A stretch of 50,968 nt of DNA from Candidatus Pelagibacter sp. (GTDB taxonomy: Bacteria; Pseudomonadota; Alphaproteobacteria; Pelagibacterales; Pelagibacteraceae). Each line of letters starts with the position of its first letter. The first letter of the stretch is position 1. The stretch spans positions 1 to 50,968 of the forward strand of contig JAOHEU010000003.1 in assembly GCA_028097645.1 (NCBI GenBank). Direction: 5' to 3'. Made by a program: the position numbers and the translations under genes. The notes below the pieces were generated by a model, which searched no databases, was not told where the DNA came from, and saw only the letters and a list, made by a program, of their open reading frames with translations. Positions 8,339 through 18,429 of this stretch are shown here, in pieces.

Positions 8339-8956
8339 TTAATCTTTTGCGATACTTATAAATCTTAAATATCTATTTTGAAAACTAAGGTCTTCCTTAA
8401 ATTGACCTAAGTAATAATTTGTTACAGTTGATGCGTGTTCTTTTTTTATTCCTCTCATAGTCATACATTGGTGAGTAGAATCTATTGTAACAGCTACACC
8501 TTTTGCATCTAAAGACTCCATTAAAGTCTTAGCAACTTGCATTGTAAGTCTCTCTTGGGTTTGTAATCTTTTAGAAAAAACTTCAACAACTCTTGCAAGT
8601 TTACTCAATCCTACAACTCTTTCTTTAGGAATATACGCAACATGAGCTTTGCCAATAATTGGTGCCATATGATGTTCACAATGACTTTGGATAGAAATAT
8701 TTTTTTGTATTACCATGTCATCGTAACCATCTACATCTCCAAAAGTTTTGTCTAAGATTTTATTGGGATCAACTTTGTAGCCTGAAAAATATTCTTTATA
8801 AGCTTTCATAACTCTTTTAGGTGTTTCTAATAATCCTTCTCTATTAGGATCTTCACCCAACCAAGTTAAAATAGTTTTGAATGCTTCTTCTGCTTCTTTA
8901 TCAGAAACATTATTTGCATCTAATATTTTACCATCTGTGTCTTTAACTAATTTCAT
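8339..8956 (-). CDS. folE: GTP cyclohydrolase I
   Basis: This 205-residue enzyme converts GTP to dihydroneopterin triphosphate, the first committed step to tetrahydrofolate. The zinc ligands are visible: Cys93 and His96 in SHCEHHMAP, and Cys164 in THQCMTMRG. The catalytic histidine and GLSKLARVVEVF motif follow in the right order, and the length is normal. It heads the folE-acuI-lysR unit and is divergent from hisI across 77 bases. Folate supply is relevant to the many tetrahydrofolate-dependent enzymes in this window. Confidence 0.96.
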   Translation of the reverse strand: MKLVKDTDGKILDANNVSDKEAEEAFKTILTWLGEDPNREGLLETPKRVMKAYKEYFSGYKVDPNKILDKTFGDVDGYDDMVIQKNISIQSHCEHHMAPIIGKAHVAYIPKERVVGLSKLARVVEVFSKRLQTQERLTMQVAKTLMESLDAKGVAVTIDSTHQCMTMRGIKKEHASTVTNYYLGQFKEDLSFQNRYLRFISIAKD

Positions 8957-9033
8957 AGCGCCTTTTTATACAGTAATTCCTTATTTTTAAAAATATTTAA
9001 TATATCTAAATATATGCTAAATAATCACACCAT

Positions 9034-9501
9034 ATGTTCAAAAAAAGAGAAAATGTAGAAGAAATTGAGGAGGGAAACCTTCTTTCTCCAAAGTTTGATA
9101 ATGATGGTCTGATACCTGTAATTACAATGTGTTCTAAAACTAAAGATGTTTTAATGCACGGGTACATGAATGTTGAAGCATTTAAAAAGACTATTGAGAC
9201 AAAAGAGGCTCATTATTTTAGTAGATCAAGAAAAGCTATTTGGCACAAAGGTAAAACTAGTGGATTTACTCAAAAGGTAACAGAATTAAGAATTGACGAT
9301 GATCAAGATTCAGTTTGGATGACAGTTGATATAGGTGATGGTGCTAGTTGCCATGTAGGATATAGATCTTGTTTTTATAGATCTATTCCAATGGGACCCA
9401 TTGATAACGGTCGTAAAATAGAAATGGAATTTTTAGAAAAAGAAAAAAAATTTGATCCAGAGGAAGTTTACAAAGGTCAGCCTAATCCAACAAAAATCTA
9501 A
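9034..9501 (+). CDS. hisI: Phosphoribosyl-AMP cyclohydrolase
   Basis: This 155-residue enzyme of histidine biosynthesis opens the purine ring of phosphoribosyl-AMP. Family motifs are present: LMHGYMNVEAFKKT, AHYFSRSRKAIWHKG and SCHVGYRSCFYR, the last holding the zinc cysteines. There is no HisE domain, so it is the monofunctional form. It carries a longer polar C-terminal tail than usual. Its stop is immediately followed by the start of the DUF2237 gene. Confidence 0.95.
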   Translation: MFKKRENVEEIEEGNLLSPKFDNDGLIPVITMCSKTKDVLMHGYMNVEAFKKTIETKEAHYFSRSRKAIWHKGKTSGFTQKVTELRIDDDQDSVWMTVDIGDGASCHVGYRSCFYRSIPMGPIDNGRKIEMEFLEKEKKFDPEEVYKGQPNPTKI

Positions 9502-9876
9502 ATGAGTGATAAACAAAAAAATGTTCTAGGTGAAGATCTAGAAGAGTGTTCTAACAATCCTTTAACAGGCTGGTACCGTGATGGTTGTTGCAACACTGAT
9601 GAAAATGATCATGGTGTTCACACAGTTTGTGCAAAAGTTACAACTGAATTTTTAGAATGGTTAAAAGTTGCAGGTAATGATTTAATCACACCTCATCCAG
9701 AATTTGGATTTCCAGGTTTAAAAGATGGAGATGGATGGTGTGTTTGTGCAAGTTGGTATGCAAAAGCAGTTGAAGCTGGCAAAGGATGTCCTGTATTTTT
9801 AAAAAGAACTCACAAAAATACTCTAAAACACGTACCTATTGAAACTTTAAAAAAGTTTGCAATAGATTTATCTTAA
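9502..9876 (+). CDS. DUF2237 family protein
   Basis: This is a 124-residue cysteine-rich protein that begins directly after the hisI stop codon. It shows the DUF2237 pattern: NVLGEDLEECSNNPLTGWYR, then GCCNTDENDHGVHTVCAKVT, and GDGWCVCASWYAKAVEAG. Six or more cysteines are conserved-looking. The molecular function of the family is not established. It faces the ETF-QO gene convergently with a one-base gap, so no independent terminator fits between them. Confidence 0.88.
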   Translation: MSDKQKNVLGEDLEECSNNPLTGWYRDGCCNTDENDHGVHTVCAKVTTEFLEWLKVAGNDLITPHPEFGFPGLKDGDGWCVCASWYAKAVEAGKGCPVFLKRTHKNTLKHVPIETLKKFAIDLS

Positions 9877-9877
9877 A

Positions 9878-11497
9878 CTACATATTTCCATATTTAGGTC
9901 CACCACTACCTTCTGGTGTAACCCAAGTAATATTTTGAGATGGCTCCTTGATATCACAAGTCTTACAATGAATACAGTTTTGAGAATTAATCACAAATTT
10001 ATTTACGTCATTTTCTTTTTGAACCTCATAAACCCCTGCTGGACAATATCTTTGTGCAGGTTCATCAAATTTTTCTAAAGTATAATTTATTGGTAAATTA
10101 GGATCTTTGAGTTTTAAATGAACTGGTTGATTGTCAGCGTGATTTGTGCCTGTTAGATAAACTGAGCTTGTTTTGTCAAAGGTAATAATATTATCATATT
10201 TTGGATATTCTATTTTAGGCATCTCATTTGCAGTTTTTAATGTTTCATGATCAGCGTGTTTGTGTTTTAATGTAAAAGGTAATTTTCCTTTAAATAAAAT
10301 TTGGTCAATACCAGTAAAAATTATTCCAAGAATTAAACCCCAACTAAAGCTAGGTTTTACATTACGTGCTGCATGAAGTTCTTCATAAACCCAACTCTTT
10401 TTAAATTTTTCATCATAAATAGATAGATTTTTATTTTCTTTAATATTTTCAAATATTGTCTCAGCAGCAATCATTCCACTTTTCATTGCAGTATGTGAAC
10501 CTTTAATTTTGGGCATATTCAATGTTCCTGCATCACAACCAACAAGTAGTGCTCCTGGCATAAACATTTGAGGTAAACTTTGAAGTCCACCTTCAATTAA
10601 GGCTCGAGCGCCATAAGAAATTCTTTTTCCCCCTTCTATAATTTTTTTGATTGATGGATGAGTTTTAAATCTCTGAAACTCATCATAAGGTGAAAGATGT
10701 GGGTTTTTATAATCTAAACCTATGACATACCCCAAAAATACTTGTTTATTTTCTGCATGATACATAAAACTTCCACCATAAGTATTGTTATCTAGTGGCC
10801 ATCCTGCTGTATGCATCACCATTCCTTCTTCATGATTTTTATCTTCTATTTCCCAAATTTCTTTAAAACCAATTCCATATTGTTGAGGGTCTTTATTTTT
10901 TGAAAGATTAAATTTTTCTATCAGTTGTTTTCCTAAATGACCTCTACAGCCTTCTGCAAACACAGTTACCTTGCCTAGTAATTCTATGCCTGGTTCAAAA
11001 CTATCTTTTTTATTACCCTCTTTATCAATACCCATATCTTGGGTAGCAACACCCTTAACTGATCCATCTTCATTGTATAAAATTTCACTCGCTGGAAACC
11101 CCGGAAATATTTCGACCCCTAAATCTTCCGCTTGTTCTGCTAACCATCTGCATAAATTAGCTAAACTAATAATATAATTGTTGTGATTTTGTTGAACCTT
11201 AGGAAGCAACCATGTAGGCCAGCTTAAAGATTTAGTTTTTCCTAAAAATAAAAACTTTTCTTTAGATACTTTTGTTTTAATTGGTGAATTAAGTTCTTTC
11301 CAATTAGGTAAAAGTTCGTCTAACGCTCTTGTTTCAAAAACATTACCACTTAAAATATGGGCACCAATTTCTGATGCTTTTTCTAATAGGCAAACGTTTA
11401 AATTTGAGTCAAGTTGTTTAAGCTTGATTGCTGTAGATAATCCTGAGGGACCTCCCCCAATAATAACAACATCATACTCCATCGACTCTCTACCCAT
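9878..11497 (-). CDS. etfD: Electron transfer flavoprotein-ubiquinone oxidoreductase
   Basis: This 539-residue membrane-associated flavoprotein passes electrons from reduced ETF to ubiquinone. The FAD dinucleotide fold is at the N-terminus (VIIGGGPSGLSTAIKLKQL), followed by SGNVFETRALDELLP. The C-terminal ferredoxin-like part holds the [4Fe-4S] cysteines (CPAGVYEV and SQNCIHCKTCDI), as in ETF-QO. It is the last gene of the dimethylglycine dehydrogenase-EtfB-EtfA-ETF-QO series, 22 bases after etfA. A hairpin directly abuts its start codon (see 11498-11513). An alternative start at Met6 would separate the hairpin from the coding sequence. Confidence 0.95.
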   Translation of the reverse strand: MGRESMEYDVVIIGGGPSGLSTAIKLKQLDSNLNVCLLEKASEIGAHILSGNVFETRALDELLPNWKELNSPIKTKVSKEKFLFLGKTKSLSWPTWLLPKVQQNHNNYIISLANLCRWLAEQAEDLGVEIFPGFPASEILYNEDGSVKGVATQDMGIDKEGNKKDSFEPGIELLGKVTVFAEGCRGHLGKQLIEKFNLSKNKDPQQYGIGFKEIWEIEDKNHEEGMVMHTAGWPLDNNTYGGSFMYHAENKQVFLGYVIGLDYKNPHLSPYDEFQRFKTHPSIKKIIEGGKRISYGARALIEGGLQSLPQMFMPGALLVGCDAGTLNMPKIKGSHTAMKSGMIAAETIFENIKENKNLSIYDEKFKKSWVYEELHAARNVKPSFSWGLILGIIFTGIDQILFKGKLPFTLKHKHADHETLKTANEMPKIEYPKYDNIITFDKTSSVYLTGTNHADNQPVHLKLKDPNLPINYTLEKFDEPAQRYCPAGVYEVQKENDVNKFVINSQNCIHCKTCDIKEPSQNITWVTPEGSGGPKYGNM

Positions 11498-11513
11498 AAG
11501 ATATTTTTATCTT
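11498..11513 (-). promoter_or_regulatory. Start-codon-abutting mRNA hairpin of the ETF-QO gene
   Basis: On the minus strand the sequence is AAGATA, loop AAAA, TATCTT, then ATG: a perfect 6-bp stem ending at the base before the start codon. No Shine-Dalgarno sequence is free between it and the ATG. The 18-mer AGATAAAAATATCTTATG (11512 to 11495) recurs with one change in front of soxB. It could control translation initiation or be bound by a protein as DNA; the role is inferred. Confidence 0.5.
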
Positions 11514-11519
11514 TAAGAA

Positions 11520-12473
11520 TTATTTTTGTATAGTGTTTAATTTGTTCAACTCTTCTAAGAACTGTGGCAAAGCTTCAAATAGATCTGCTTCTAAACCATA
11601 ATCTGCGACACTAAAAATTGGAGCTTCTCCGTCTTTATTAATTGCAACAATTACTTTGCTCTCTTTCATGCCCGCTAAATGTTGGATGGCTCCTGATATT
11701 CCAACTGCAATATATAAATCTGGGACAACCACTTTACCCGTTTGACCAACCTGATGATCGTTACTAATATAACCAGCATCAACAGCTGCTCTTGAAGCAC
11801 CTATTGCTGCATTTAATTTATCTGCAATAGAAGTAATTAATTTAAAGTTATCTCCACTTTGCATCCCTCTTCCACCTGATACTACTATTCTTGCTGTACC
11901 TAGCTCTGGTCTATCTGATTTGATTTCTTCTCTTTTAATAAATTTTGTTAATGAAAATTCTTCTGCTGTTTCAGCAGTTTCAATTGGTGCCGAACCACCT
12001 GAGCTCTCACATGGTTCAAAAGATGTTGGCCTAATAGTAATACATTTTTTTACATCAGTACTTTTAACCGTTGCAAAAGCATTTCCTGCATAAATAGGTC
12101 TAACAAAAGTATCTGCTGACTCTACTTTAATAATATCACTTACCTGTGATGTATCTAATTTAGCAGCTATTCTTGGCATTAAATTTTTACCAAATGTATT
12201 TGCTGAACAAACTATATGAGAATAATTATCTGCAAGCTTTGTAACAACGGGAGCAAAATTTTCTGCTAAAAAATTTTCATAATGAGCAGCTTCAACTGTG
12301 ATTACTTTTTTAACCAAAGGAAGTTCTGAGACAGCTTTTGCAGCATCACTACAATTATTGCCAATCACTAATGCGTGAACATCACTATCTATTTGAGATG
12401 CTGCTGTTACAGCATTTAAGGTAAAAGATTTTAGCTCTTTATTGTTATGCTCTGCGATTAATAAGACTGACAT
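11520..12473 (-). CDS. etfA: Electron transfer flavoprotein, alpha subunit
   Basis: This is the 317-residue FAD-binding subunit of ETF. The C-terminal FAD domain is clear: [54 protein letters not shown] and [15 protein letters not shown]. The length is usual for EtfA. It shares one base with the etfB stop (12473) and is followed after 22 bases by the ETF-QO gene. The heterodimer accepts electrons from the dimethylglycine dehydrogenase encoded just upstream, and probably from other flavin dehydrogenases. Confidence 0.96.
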   Translation of the reverse strand: MSVLLIAEHNNKELKSFTLNAVTAASQIDSDVHALVIGNNCSDAAKAVSELPLVKKVITVEAAHYENFLAENFAPVVTKLADNYSHIVCSANTFGKNLMPRIAAKLDTSQVSDIIKVESADTFVRPIYAGNAFATVKSTDVKKCITIRPTSFEPCESSGGSAPIETAETAEEFSLTKFIKREEIKSDRPELGTARIVVSGGRGMQSGDNFKLITSIADKLNAAIGASRAAVDAGYISNDHQVGQTGKVVVPDLYIAVGISGAIQHLAGMKESKVIVAINKDGEAPIFSVADYGLEADLFEALPQFLEELNKLNTIQK

Positions 12474-13222
12474 TAAATTACTTTTGCCTCATTTTTTAAT
12501 TTTTGAACTAATTCAATAACACTAGAGACCTTAATTCCAGCTTTACGCTTAGGTGGTTCTTCAACTTTAATCTGTTGTATCTTAGGTGCTGTATCAATTC
12601 CTAGATCTGATGCATTTATTTGCTCAATTGGTTTTTTCTTCGCCTTCATTATATTTGGCAATGAGGCATATCTAGGTTCATTTAATCTTAAGTCACATGT
12701 AACTATTGCTGGAGTATTTATTTCGATAGTTTCTAAACCCTCGTCAATTTCTCTAACAACTTCTAATTTTCCATCTTTTACCTCAATTTTTGAAGCAAAA
12801 GTTGCTTGAGGCCAATCTAGTAAAGCACTTAACATTTGTCCTGTTTGGTTACAGTCATCATCTATCGCTTGTTTACCCATAAATACTAAATCCGGTTTTT
12901 CTTTATCAACAATTTTTTGTAAAATTTTTGAAACAGCTAAAGGTTCTATGACGCCATCAGCCTTAACATGAATTCCTCTATCAGCTCCAACAGCCAAGGC
13001 TTTTCTTACAGTTTCCTGAGCTTTTTCTTCACCAACGGTAACAGCAATTACTTCTGTGGCTTTTCCACTTTCTTTTATTTTAACTGCTTCTTCGATAGCA
13101 TTATCATCTGGTGGATTTGTTGACATCTTAACATTATCAGTGACAACACCAGTTCCATCTTCTTTAACTCTTATTTGGACGTTGTAATCAATAACTCTTT
13201 TAACAGCGACTAAAATTTTCAT
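12473..13222 (-). CDS. etfB: Electron transfer flavoprotein, beta subunit
   Basis: This is the 249-residue ETF beta subunit, starting [17 protein letters not shown] as EtfB proteins do. It contains the AMP-binding region around [20 protein letters not shown] and the recognition-loop segment [20 protein letters not shown], which docks partner dehydrogenases. It overlaps the stop of the dehydrogenase gene by one base at 13222 and etfA by one base at 12473, so the three genes form a coupled unit. Confidence 0.96.
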   Translation of the reverse strand: MKILVAVKRVIDYNVQIRVKEDGTGVVTDNVKMSTNPPDDNAIEEAVKIKESGKATEVIAVTVGEEKAQETVRKALAVGADRGIHVKADGVIEPLAVSKILQKIVDKEKPDLVFMGKQAIDDDCNQTGQMLSALLDWPQATFASKIEVKDGKLEVVREIDEGLETIEINTPAIVTCDLRLNEPRYASLPNIMKAKKKPIEQINASDLGIDTAPKIQQIKVEEPPKRKAGIKVSSVIELVQKLKNEAKVI

Positions 13223-15651
13223 TAAGCTCTCAATAAATTATTTTCTGAGTCGTATGGACTCTCTTCTATTACTGTAGCCTCATACATTTCACCCAAAATA
13301 TCAACTTGTAATTTGTCGCCTACATTAGCATGCTCTGGTTTAACCATTGCAAGAGCAATTGATTTATCTAATCTAAAACCAAATTCACCACCTGTTGCTC
13401 TTCCAACAACTTTATTATCCTTATAGATTGGGTTATTTCCCAAAACATCAGCATCTTTGGTATTGTGAACTTCAAGAGTAATAAGTTTATTGTGAAAACC
13501 TTTTTCTCTCCACTTATTCAAAGCCTCTAATCCAATAAAGTTTCCTTTATTTGGATGAACAAATCTATCTAAACCAGACTCATAAGGTGAGTATTCAATT
13601 GAAAGCTCTGTACCAACTAGTTTATATGATTTTTCTAATCTTAAACTATTCATTGCTCTAATACCAAATGGTTTGATACCTAAGTCTTTTCCTGCTTCCA
13701 TTAATTTATCAAAAATATGATTTTGATATTCAATTGGATGATGAAGTTCCCAACCTAATTCTCCAACAAAGTTTACTCTCATTGCATTAACAGGTGCATA
13801 TCCAACATCGACATTTTGTGCAGTTAACCATTTAAAGTTTTCATTTGAAAAATCATCAGTAGATACTTTTTGCAATAACTCTCTTGATTTAGGACCCGCA
13901 AGAACCAATACACCTGTACTGTTAGTTAAATCTTCAAAAGTAACACCGTCATCTGGCATCCATTTTTTAATCCAATCATGATCTAATCTTAAGTTAGCAC
14001 CAGCAGATACTAAATAGAAACTATCTTCAGCTTCTCTCATAATTGTAAATTCTGAATGAACTCCACCTTTGGTATTCAGAGCATGACATAATCCAATTCT
14101 TCCTATTTTTTTTGGTAATTTATTTGCAACTAAATGATCCAAAAACTCCTCTGCTTTTGGACCCTTTATTCTACATTTTGCAAATGCTGTCATATCCAAA
14201 AGACCAACATTGTCTTTTACATTTTGACATTCTTTTTTAATAGCTTCAAACCACTTTGATCTTCTAAATGACCAATCATCTTTTTGCTCCATACCATCTG
14301 TTGCAAAGAAATTAGGTCTTTCCCATCCAAATTTTTGACCAAAAACTGCTCCTAAATCTTTCATTCTCTCATAACAAGGAGATGTTCTTAAAGGTCTTGC
14401 CGCTGGTCTTTCTTCATCTGGATAGTGAGTAATAAATACATGGCTATAAGCTTCTTCATTTTTAGCTTTTAAATAAGACTTGGTAGCATAATCTCCATAA
14501 CGTCTTGGCTCAACTCCAAGCATATCAATAGTTGGTTCACCATCAATAATCCATTCAGCTAATTGCCATCCTGCTCCACCTGCTGCAGTAATTCCAAAAC
14601 TATGTCCTTCGTTAATCCAAAAGTTTTTTAATCCCCATGCAGGTCCAACAATTGGATTACCATCCGGTGTATAACAAATTGCACCGTTATAAACTTTTTT
14701 AACACCTACTTCTCCAAATGCAGGAACACGATGAATTGCTCCCTCAATGTGTGGAGCTAATCTATCTAAATCTTCTTGAAACAATTCATACTCTGAATCT
14801 TTTGAGGGACCATTAACATAACAAGCTGGAGCACCATCTTCATATGGTCCTAAAATTAAACCACCTGCTTCTTCTCTCATATACCATCTGTTATCACTAT
14901 CCCTAAGAACTCCCATTTCGGGTAAGCCATCTTTTTTTCTTTTTTGAATTTCAGGATGTGGTTCAGTTACAATGTATTGATGTTCAACTGGAATAACAGG
15001 AATATCTAAGCCAACCATTTTACCAGTTTGTCTTGCAAAGTTTCCTGAGCAAGAAATAACATGTTCACACTCAATAGAACCTTTGTCAGTTTCAACAACC
15101 CAACCATCTTTAGTTTGTTTCATTGAGAGTACACTTGTATTTCTATAAATTTCAGCTCCCATATTTCTTGCACCTGTTGCCATTGCTTGTGTTAAATCAG
15201 CAGGCTGAATATATCCATCTTCTGGGTGTTGGATAGCGCCAACTAAATCTTCTGTATGACATAAAGGCCAAATTTCTTTTACTTGATCTGGTGTTAAAAA
15301 TTTAACATCAACTCCAATAGTTTGGGCAACACCAGCGTACTGATGATACTCATCCATTCTATCTTTAGTACTTGCTAAACGAATATTTGAAACAACACTA
15401 AAGCCAACATTTTTTCCAGTTTCCTCTTCTAATTTTTTATAAAGATCCACTGCGTATTTATGAAGTTGTCCAACTGAATAACTCATATTAAACAAAGGCA
15501 ATAATCCTGCTGCATGCCATGTAGATCCTGATGTTAATTCTTTTCGTTCAACAAGAACAACATCTGACCAACCTTTTTTGGCTAAGTGGTAAAGAGCACT
15601 AACGCCTACTACTCCACCGCCAACTACGACAACTTTAGTTTTTGTTTTCAT
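13222..15651 (-). CDS. Dimethylglycine dehydrogenase (FAD oxidoreductase-GcvT fusion; sarcosine also possible)
   Basis: This 809-residue protein has an N-terminal FAD/DAO domain ([20 protein letters not shown]) with [12 protein letters not shown], where the His is the site of covalent FAD attachment in DMGDH and sarcosine dehydrogenase. The C-terminal half (from about residue 430) is a GcvT-type tetrahydrofolate-binding domain. It removes an N-methyl group and transfers it to tetrahydrofolate as 5,10-methylene-THF, with electrons passing to EtfAB encoded next. Because a separate sarcosine oxidase (soxBDAG) is present in this window, dimethylglycine is the likelier substrate. An AGGA ribosome site precedes the ATG. 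Confidence 0.85.
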   Translation of the reverse strand: MKTKTKVVVVGGGVVGVSALYHLAKKGWSDVVLVERKELTSGSTWHAAGLLPLFNMSYSVGQLHKYAVDLYKKLEEETGKNVGFSVVSNIRLASTKDRMDEYHQYAGVAQTIGVDVKFLTPDQVKEIWPLCHTEDLVGAIQHPEDGYIQPADLTQAMATGARNMGAEIYRNTSVLSMKQTKDGWVVETDKGSIECEHVISCSGNFARQTGKMVGLDIPVIPVEHQYIVTEPHPEIQKRKKDGLPEMGVLRDSDNRWYMREEAGGLILGPYEDGAPACYVNGPSKDSEYELFQEDLDRLAPHIEGAIHRVPAFGEVGVKKVYNGAICYTPDGNPIVGPAWGLKNFWINEGHSFGITAAGGAGWQLAEWIIDGEPTIDMLGVEPRRYGDYATKSYLKAKNEEAYSHVFITHYPDEERPAARPLRTSPCYERMKDLGAVFGQKFGWERPNFFATDGMEQKDDWSFRRSKWFEAIKKECQNVKDNVGLLDMTAFAKCRIKGPKAEEFLDHLVANKLPKKIGRIGLCHALNTKGGVHSEFTIMREAEDSFYLVSAGANLRLDHDWIKKWMPDDGVTFEDLTNSTGVLVLAGPKSRELLQKVSTDDFSNENFKWLTAQNVDVGYAPVNAMRVNFVGELGWELHHPIEYQNHIFDKLMEAGKDLGIKPFGIRAMNSLRLEKSYKLVGTELSIEYSPYESGLDRFVHPNKGNFIGLEALNKWREKGFHNKLITLEVHNTKDADVLGNNPIYKDNKVVGRATGGEFGFRLDKSIALAMVKPEHANVGDKLQVDILGEMYEATVIEESPYDSENNLLRA

Positions 15652-15707
15652 CCGGGATTCCTACTAAATTTTTTGAAATAACGAAACAAAATTGTATCTG
15701 TGGATAA

Positions 15708-16181
15708 TTAAATTGAGCTGCCAAGTGGAATTGGATTTGACACCATCGTAGTCAGCCAACAATCCTTCAACACACCCTCAAGAGTGTATTTTTCGACCTG
15801 CCAATTGAACTTGTGATAGATTTTATCTTTGTCTAAAATTATCACCTCGAATTGAGCCCATTTGTCACTACTTCCAAGCTCGGTAATAGTGTGACTGAGG
15901 TGATCCAACATCATTTGGTAAGAATCTCCTTTGATCATTCTCTTAAAATTGGGTAACGGGCCAGTGACCTTTTTATTGTTTGGATGAGCAAAATTCCAAG
16001 TTTGCTCAATTCCACTATCTTTAAATTCTAGATCATTTTTTTGAAGTCCACTTAGCTGGATTTTAACTACTTCTGATGGCTTAATATTACTGTTAGGTTT
16101 TAAAATTTCTGCCTTTGATGAAGTTAAAAAAATAGAAATAAAGAATAATATTTTAAATGTTATTTGCAGTCTTTTTAACAT
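15708..16181 (-). CDS. DUF4864 secreted protein
   Basis: This is a 157-residue protein with an N-terminal signal sequence (KILFFISIFLTSSKA, cleavage near residue 23). The mature part matches the DUF4864 pattern, with VVKIQLSGLQKND near the start and TWNFAHPNNKKVTGPLPNF in the middle. Such domains have an NTF2-like look, but their function is unknown. The start overlaps the upstream flavodoxin-fold gene by 29 bases. The signal peptide begins at this first Met, which supports the overlap. Confidence 0.72.
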   Translation of the reverse strand: MLKRLQITFKILFFISIFLTSSKAEILKPNSNIKPSEVVKIQLSGLQKNDLEFKDSGIEQTWNFAHPNNKKVTGPLPNFKRMIKGDSYQMMLDHLSHTITELGSSDKWAQFEVIILDKDKIYHKFNWQVEKYTLEGVLKDCWLTTMVSNPIPLGSSI

Positions 16182-16722
16182 CTTCTAAAAATTCTTCTCT
16201 CTTTGCATCACTTACAAAGGGTACCGCAAAATATCTTCTATAGACAATGTTATATATGCCACACATGTGAAACACCCCTCTTTTTAATCTTCTAATAGGT
16301 AAATTTAAAAAGAAAGTTGTGATTGCTAGTCTTGGAGAACCATAGGTACAAAAAATTATTGCTTTTTTTTGTCTCAAATTACCTATTGGATATCCGTAAT
16401 TACCCCAAAGTTGTTTAAATTTAAATGCCCAAGGAGGAGCTAAAACTTTATCAATCCAACCTTCGACGATGGCGGGCATTCTAAAATTCCAAATGGGTGC
16501 TATTAGAACAATTGTATCACATTCTTCTATTCTTTGGCGGTGATTTAAAACATCTTCACCAGGTTCTTCTCCAGCAAAAACAGGATTAAACTTTTCTTTA
16601 TATAAATCTACTGAGTCAACCTTATTACCTTTTGCTTCGGCAGTTTTAACAAATGTATCTCTTATCGCAGCATTGAAAGATTTATCATTATAATGTCCGT
16701 AGACTAAAAAAATTTTTTTCAT
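16153..16722 (-). CDS. NAD(P)H:quinone oxidoreductase / flavodoxin-fold protein (DT-diaphorase-like)
   Basis: This 189-residue protein starts KKIFLVYGHYNDKSFNAAI, the FMN or FAD phosphate-binding start of the NQO1/MdaB (KefF-like) flavodoxin-fold family. WNFRMPAIVEGWIDKVLAPPWAF and IFCTYGSP are the matching isoalloxazine-binding segments. It probably performs two-electron quinone reduction. Its 3' end overlaps the DUF4864 gene by 29 bases. The gap to the MFS-like gene upstream is 47 bases, so it may be read with it. Confidence 0.85.
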   Translation of the reverse strand: MKKIFLVYGHYNDKSFNAAIRDTFVKTAEAKGNKVDSVDLYKEKFNPVFAGEEPGEDVLNHRQRIEECDTIVLIAPIWNFRMPAIVEGWIDKVLAPPWAFKFKQLWGNYGYPIGNLRQKKAIIFCTYGSPRLAITTFFLNLPIRRLKRGVFHMCGIYNIVYRRYFAVPFVSDAKREEFLEDVKKTANNI

Positions 16723-16769
16723 TTCTTTTTAATAGCAAAATAATTAAAAATAACTATTGATTTTTTTGA

Positions 16770-18380
16770 TTATTCTTGAGTTTTGTATTTACTGTTATTA
16801 ATTATAAAAACAAATACGATAGGTAAAATTAATGTTAGTAAGGTCACTACAATTAATAATATTCCAAGTTCAGAATAATCTGCAGTAGTTTGAATTTCAC
16901 CTGATACTTTATCTTTAACCTCTCTAGTAACTGTAAATATTTCATTTAAATACTTTGTTCCAAGAGCACTTGCAGAAAGGGCTAAATTTGTAAAAGATGC
17001 AAAAACAGCAAAAAAAGTTGCTTTTAGATGTGAGGGTGCATTTTTTGCAATCCAAGCCAATAAAGGAATCATCGATACTTGACCCAAGGGAGACTCTAAG
17101 GCTGTATTAATCAGTGCAATAAATTTTGCATCAACAACCCCGCCTGTTAATGAAGCTGTCCAATTATGAAATCCGTAATACATCCCAACACTAGGTAAAA
17201 ATAAAACTGCACCAGCAATACTTAGTACAACTATTATTCTTGCAATTGAGTTATTAGCCATAAATGGTCTTAATAAAACTATTCCGGCTAAAGTTAAAAC
17301 TGAAGCTAGTAGAGATAAAACTGAAAAAAACTGTTCATTAAACCCAAGTTCATCAATTTCAAACCAGGTTAAACCAGGTCCAGGACCTGGCATTGCCCTA
17401 AATATAAAAATGATTACTGCTGTTCCAACAATCGTTAGTCGTAAATTCTCTGGTAACTCTTTAATGAGTTTAAACATCAAAAATAAAATTATGATAACTG
17501 AACCGATAAAAACTATTTCTTGAGCAAAGGGAACTTTAAAAGACCCAATTGATAAAGTGAAAATAACAAATATTAAACTACCTCCCAAAATCCACCAATT
17601 AACCTTGGTTTTTTCTGCTCCTCTCTCTTCTTTAAATTCTAATCCTAGAGATTTTAAATTTTCAATTTTTTTATTTCTTAAATGTTTTGCTAAAAGTACC
17701 CCTGCAATTGAGACAACCGGTATAACTAATGCATAAATATATATTTTACCGTATAGAGCAATTTTAGCAGATTGTTCTAAGCTATCCACGTCTCTAAATA
17801 AGATAACATTTACAAGTGCTACTAAAACAGTCCCCCCAATAATTGCAAAACGTCCAAGAGTTTGCATTGTTGTATGCATGATCTTAATTTGATCTTTACT
17901 ATAATCACTTCCGCTCTCATCAGTTAATGGAACAGCTTCAACTGTCATTGCATCTGCAACAACATCTTGTACGACATAACCAACTGGTGCTAAAATTACA
18001 CTAATTACAAACCAAGTTTCTACTGAAAAAATTTGAGCTAAGTTTTCAGTATGAATTATAAGGCCATACATAATGAGTAAACTTAGTGCTATTAAAAATG
18101 CACCAAAAAAAACCATATAATTTTTTCTATCCCAGATAAGATCAACTAAATGACCTAATGGCATTTTCAAAGCCCATGGAATTCCTGCCCAAAATCCTAA
18201 TCCTGCAAGAAACGCAGCTGATAAATTCAAGTAATCTTTAACAAAAAAGGTTCCAACAATTCCTGTTAAACCAGAAATACCTGCTGCAACATAAACCATT
18301 AATGGTGGAAGATAGCTCCATTTAAACTGTCGCCCTAAATCTAAAAAAGTATTATCTAAAAATTCAAGTAATTTATTCAT
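16770..18380 (-). CDS. MFS-like membrane transporter (possibly BT1/folate-biopterin type)
   Basis: This 536-residue integral membrane protein has about twelve hydrophobic segments. Near residue 80, FWAGIPWALKMPLGHLVDLI followed by WDRKN resembles the MFS loop and the PWALKP-type motif of BT1 folate/biopterin carriers. The central loop (about 235-260) is charged. The final residues extend longer than in a minimal MFS protein. I cannot assign the substrate; a pterin or folate would fit the one-carbon theme but that is speculative. The flanking genes are 47-49 bases away on both sides. Confidence 0.7.
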   Translation of the reverse strand: MNKLLEFLDNTFLDLGRQFKWSYLPPLMVYVAAGISGLTGIVGTFFVKDYLNLSAAFLAGLGFWAGIPWALKMPLGHLVDLIWDRKNYMVFFGAFLIALSLLIMYGLIIHTENLAQIFSVETWFVISVILAPVGYVVQDVVADAMTVEAVPLTDESGSDYSKDQIKIMHTTMQTLGRFAIIGGTVLVALVNVILFRDVDSLEQSAKIALYGKIYIYALVIPVVSIAGVLLAKHLRNKKIENLKSLGLEFKEERGAEKTKVNWWILGGSLIFVIFTLSIGSFKVPFAQEIVFIGSVIIILFLMFKLIKELPENLRLTIVGTAVIIFIFRAMPGPGPGLTWFEIDELGFNEQFFSVLSLLASVLTLAGIVLLRPFMANNSIARIIVVLSIAGAVLFLPSVGMYYGFHNWTASLTGGVVDAKFIALINTALESPLGQVSMIPLLAWIAKNAPSHLKATFFAVFASFTNLALSASALGTKYLNEIFTVTREVKDKVSGEIQTTADYSELGILLIVVTLLTLILPIVFVFIINNSKYKTQE

Positions 18381-18429
18381 ACAAACATTTTTATTAAAAT
18401 ATTATACTTTAATTAGAGCAATATAAAAT

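Noticed and set aside
15699..15707. A perfect DnaA-box-like TTATCCACA (minus strand)
   Set aside because: It is a single copy, with no cluster of boxes, no AT-rich unwinding element distinct from background and no replication genes nearby; one match is expected by chance.
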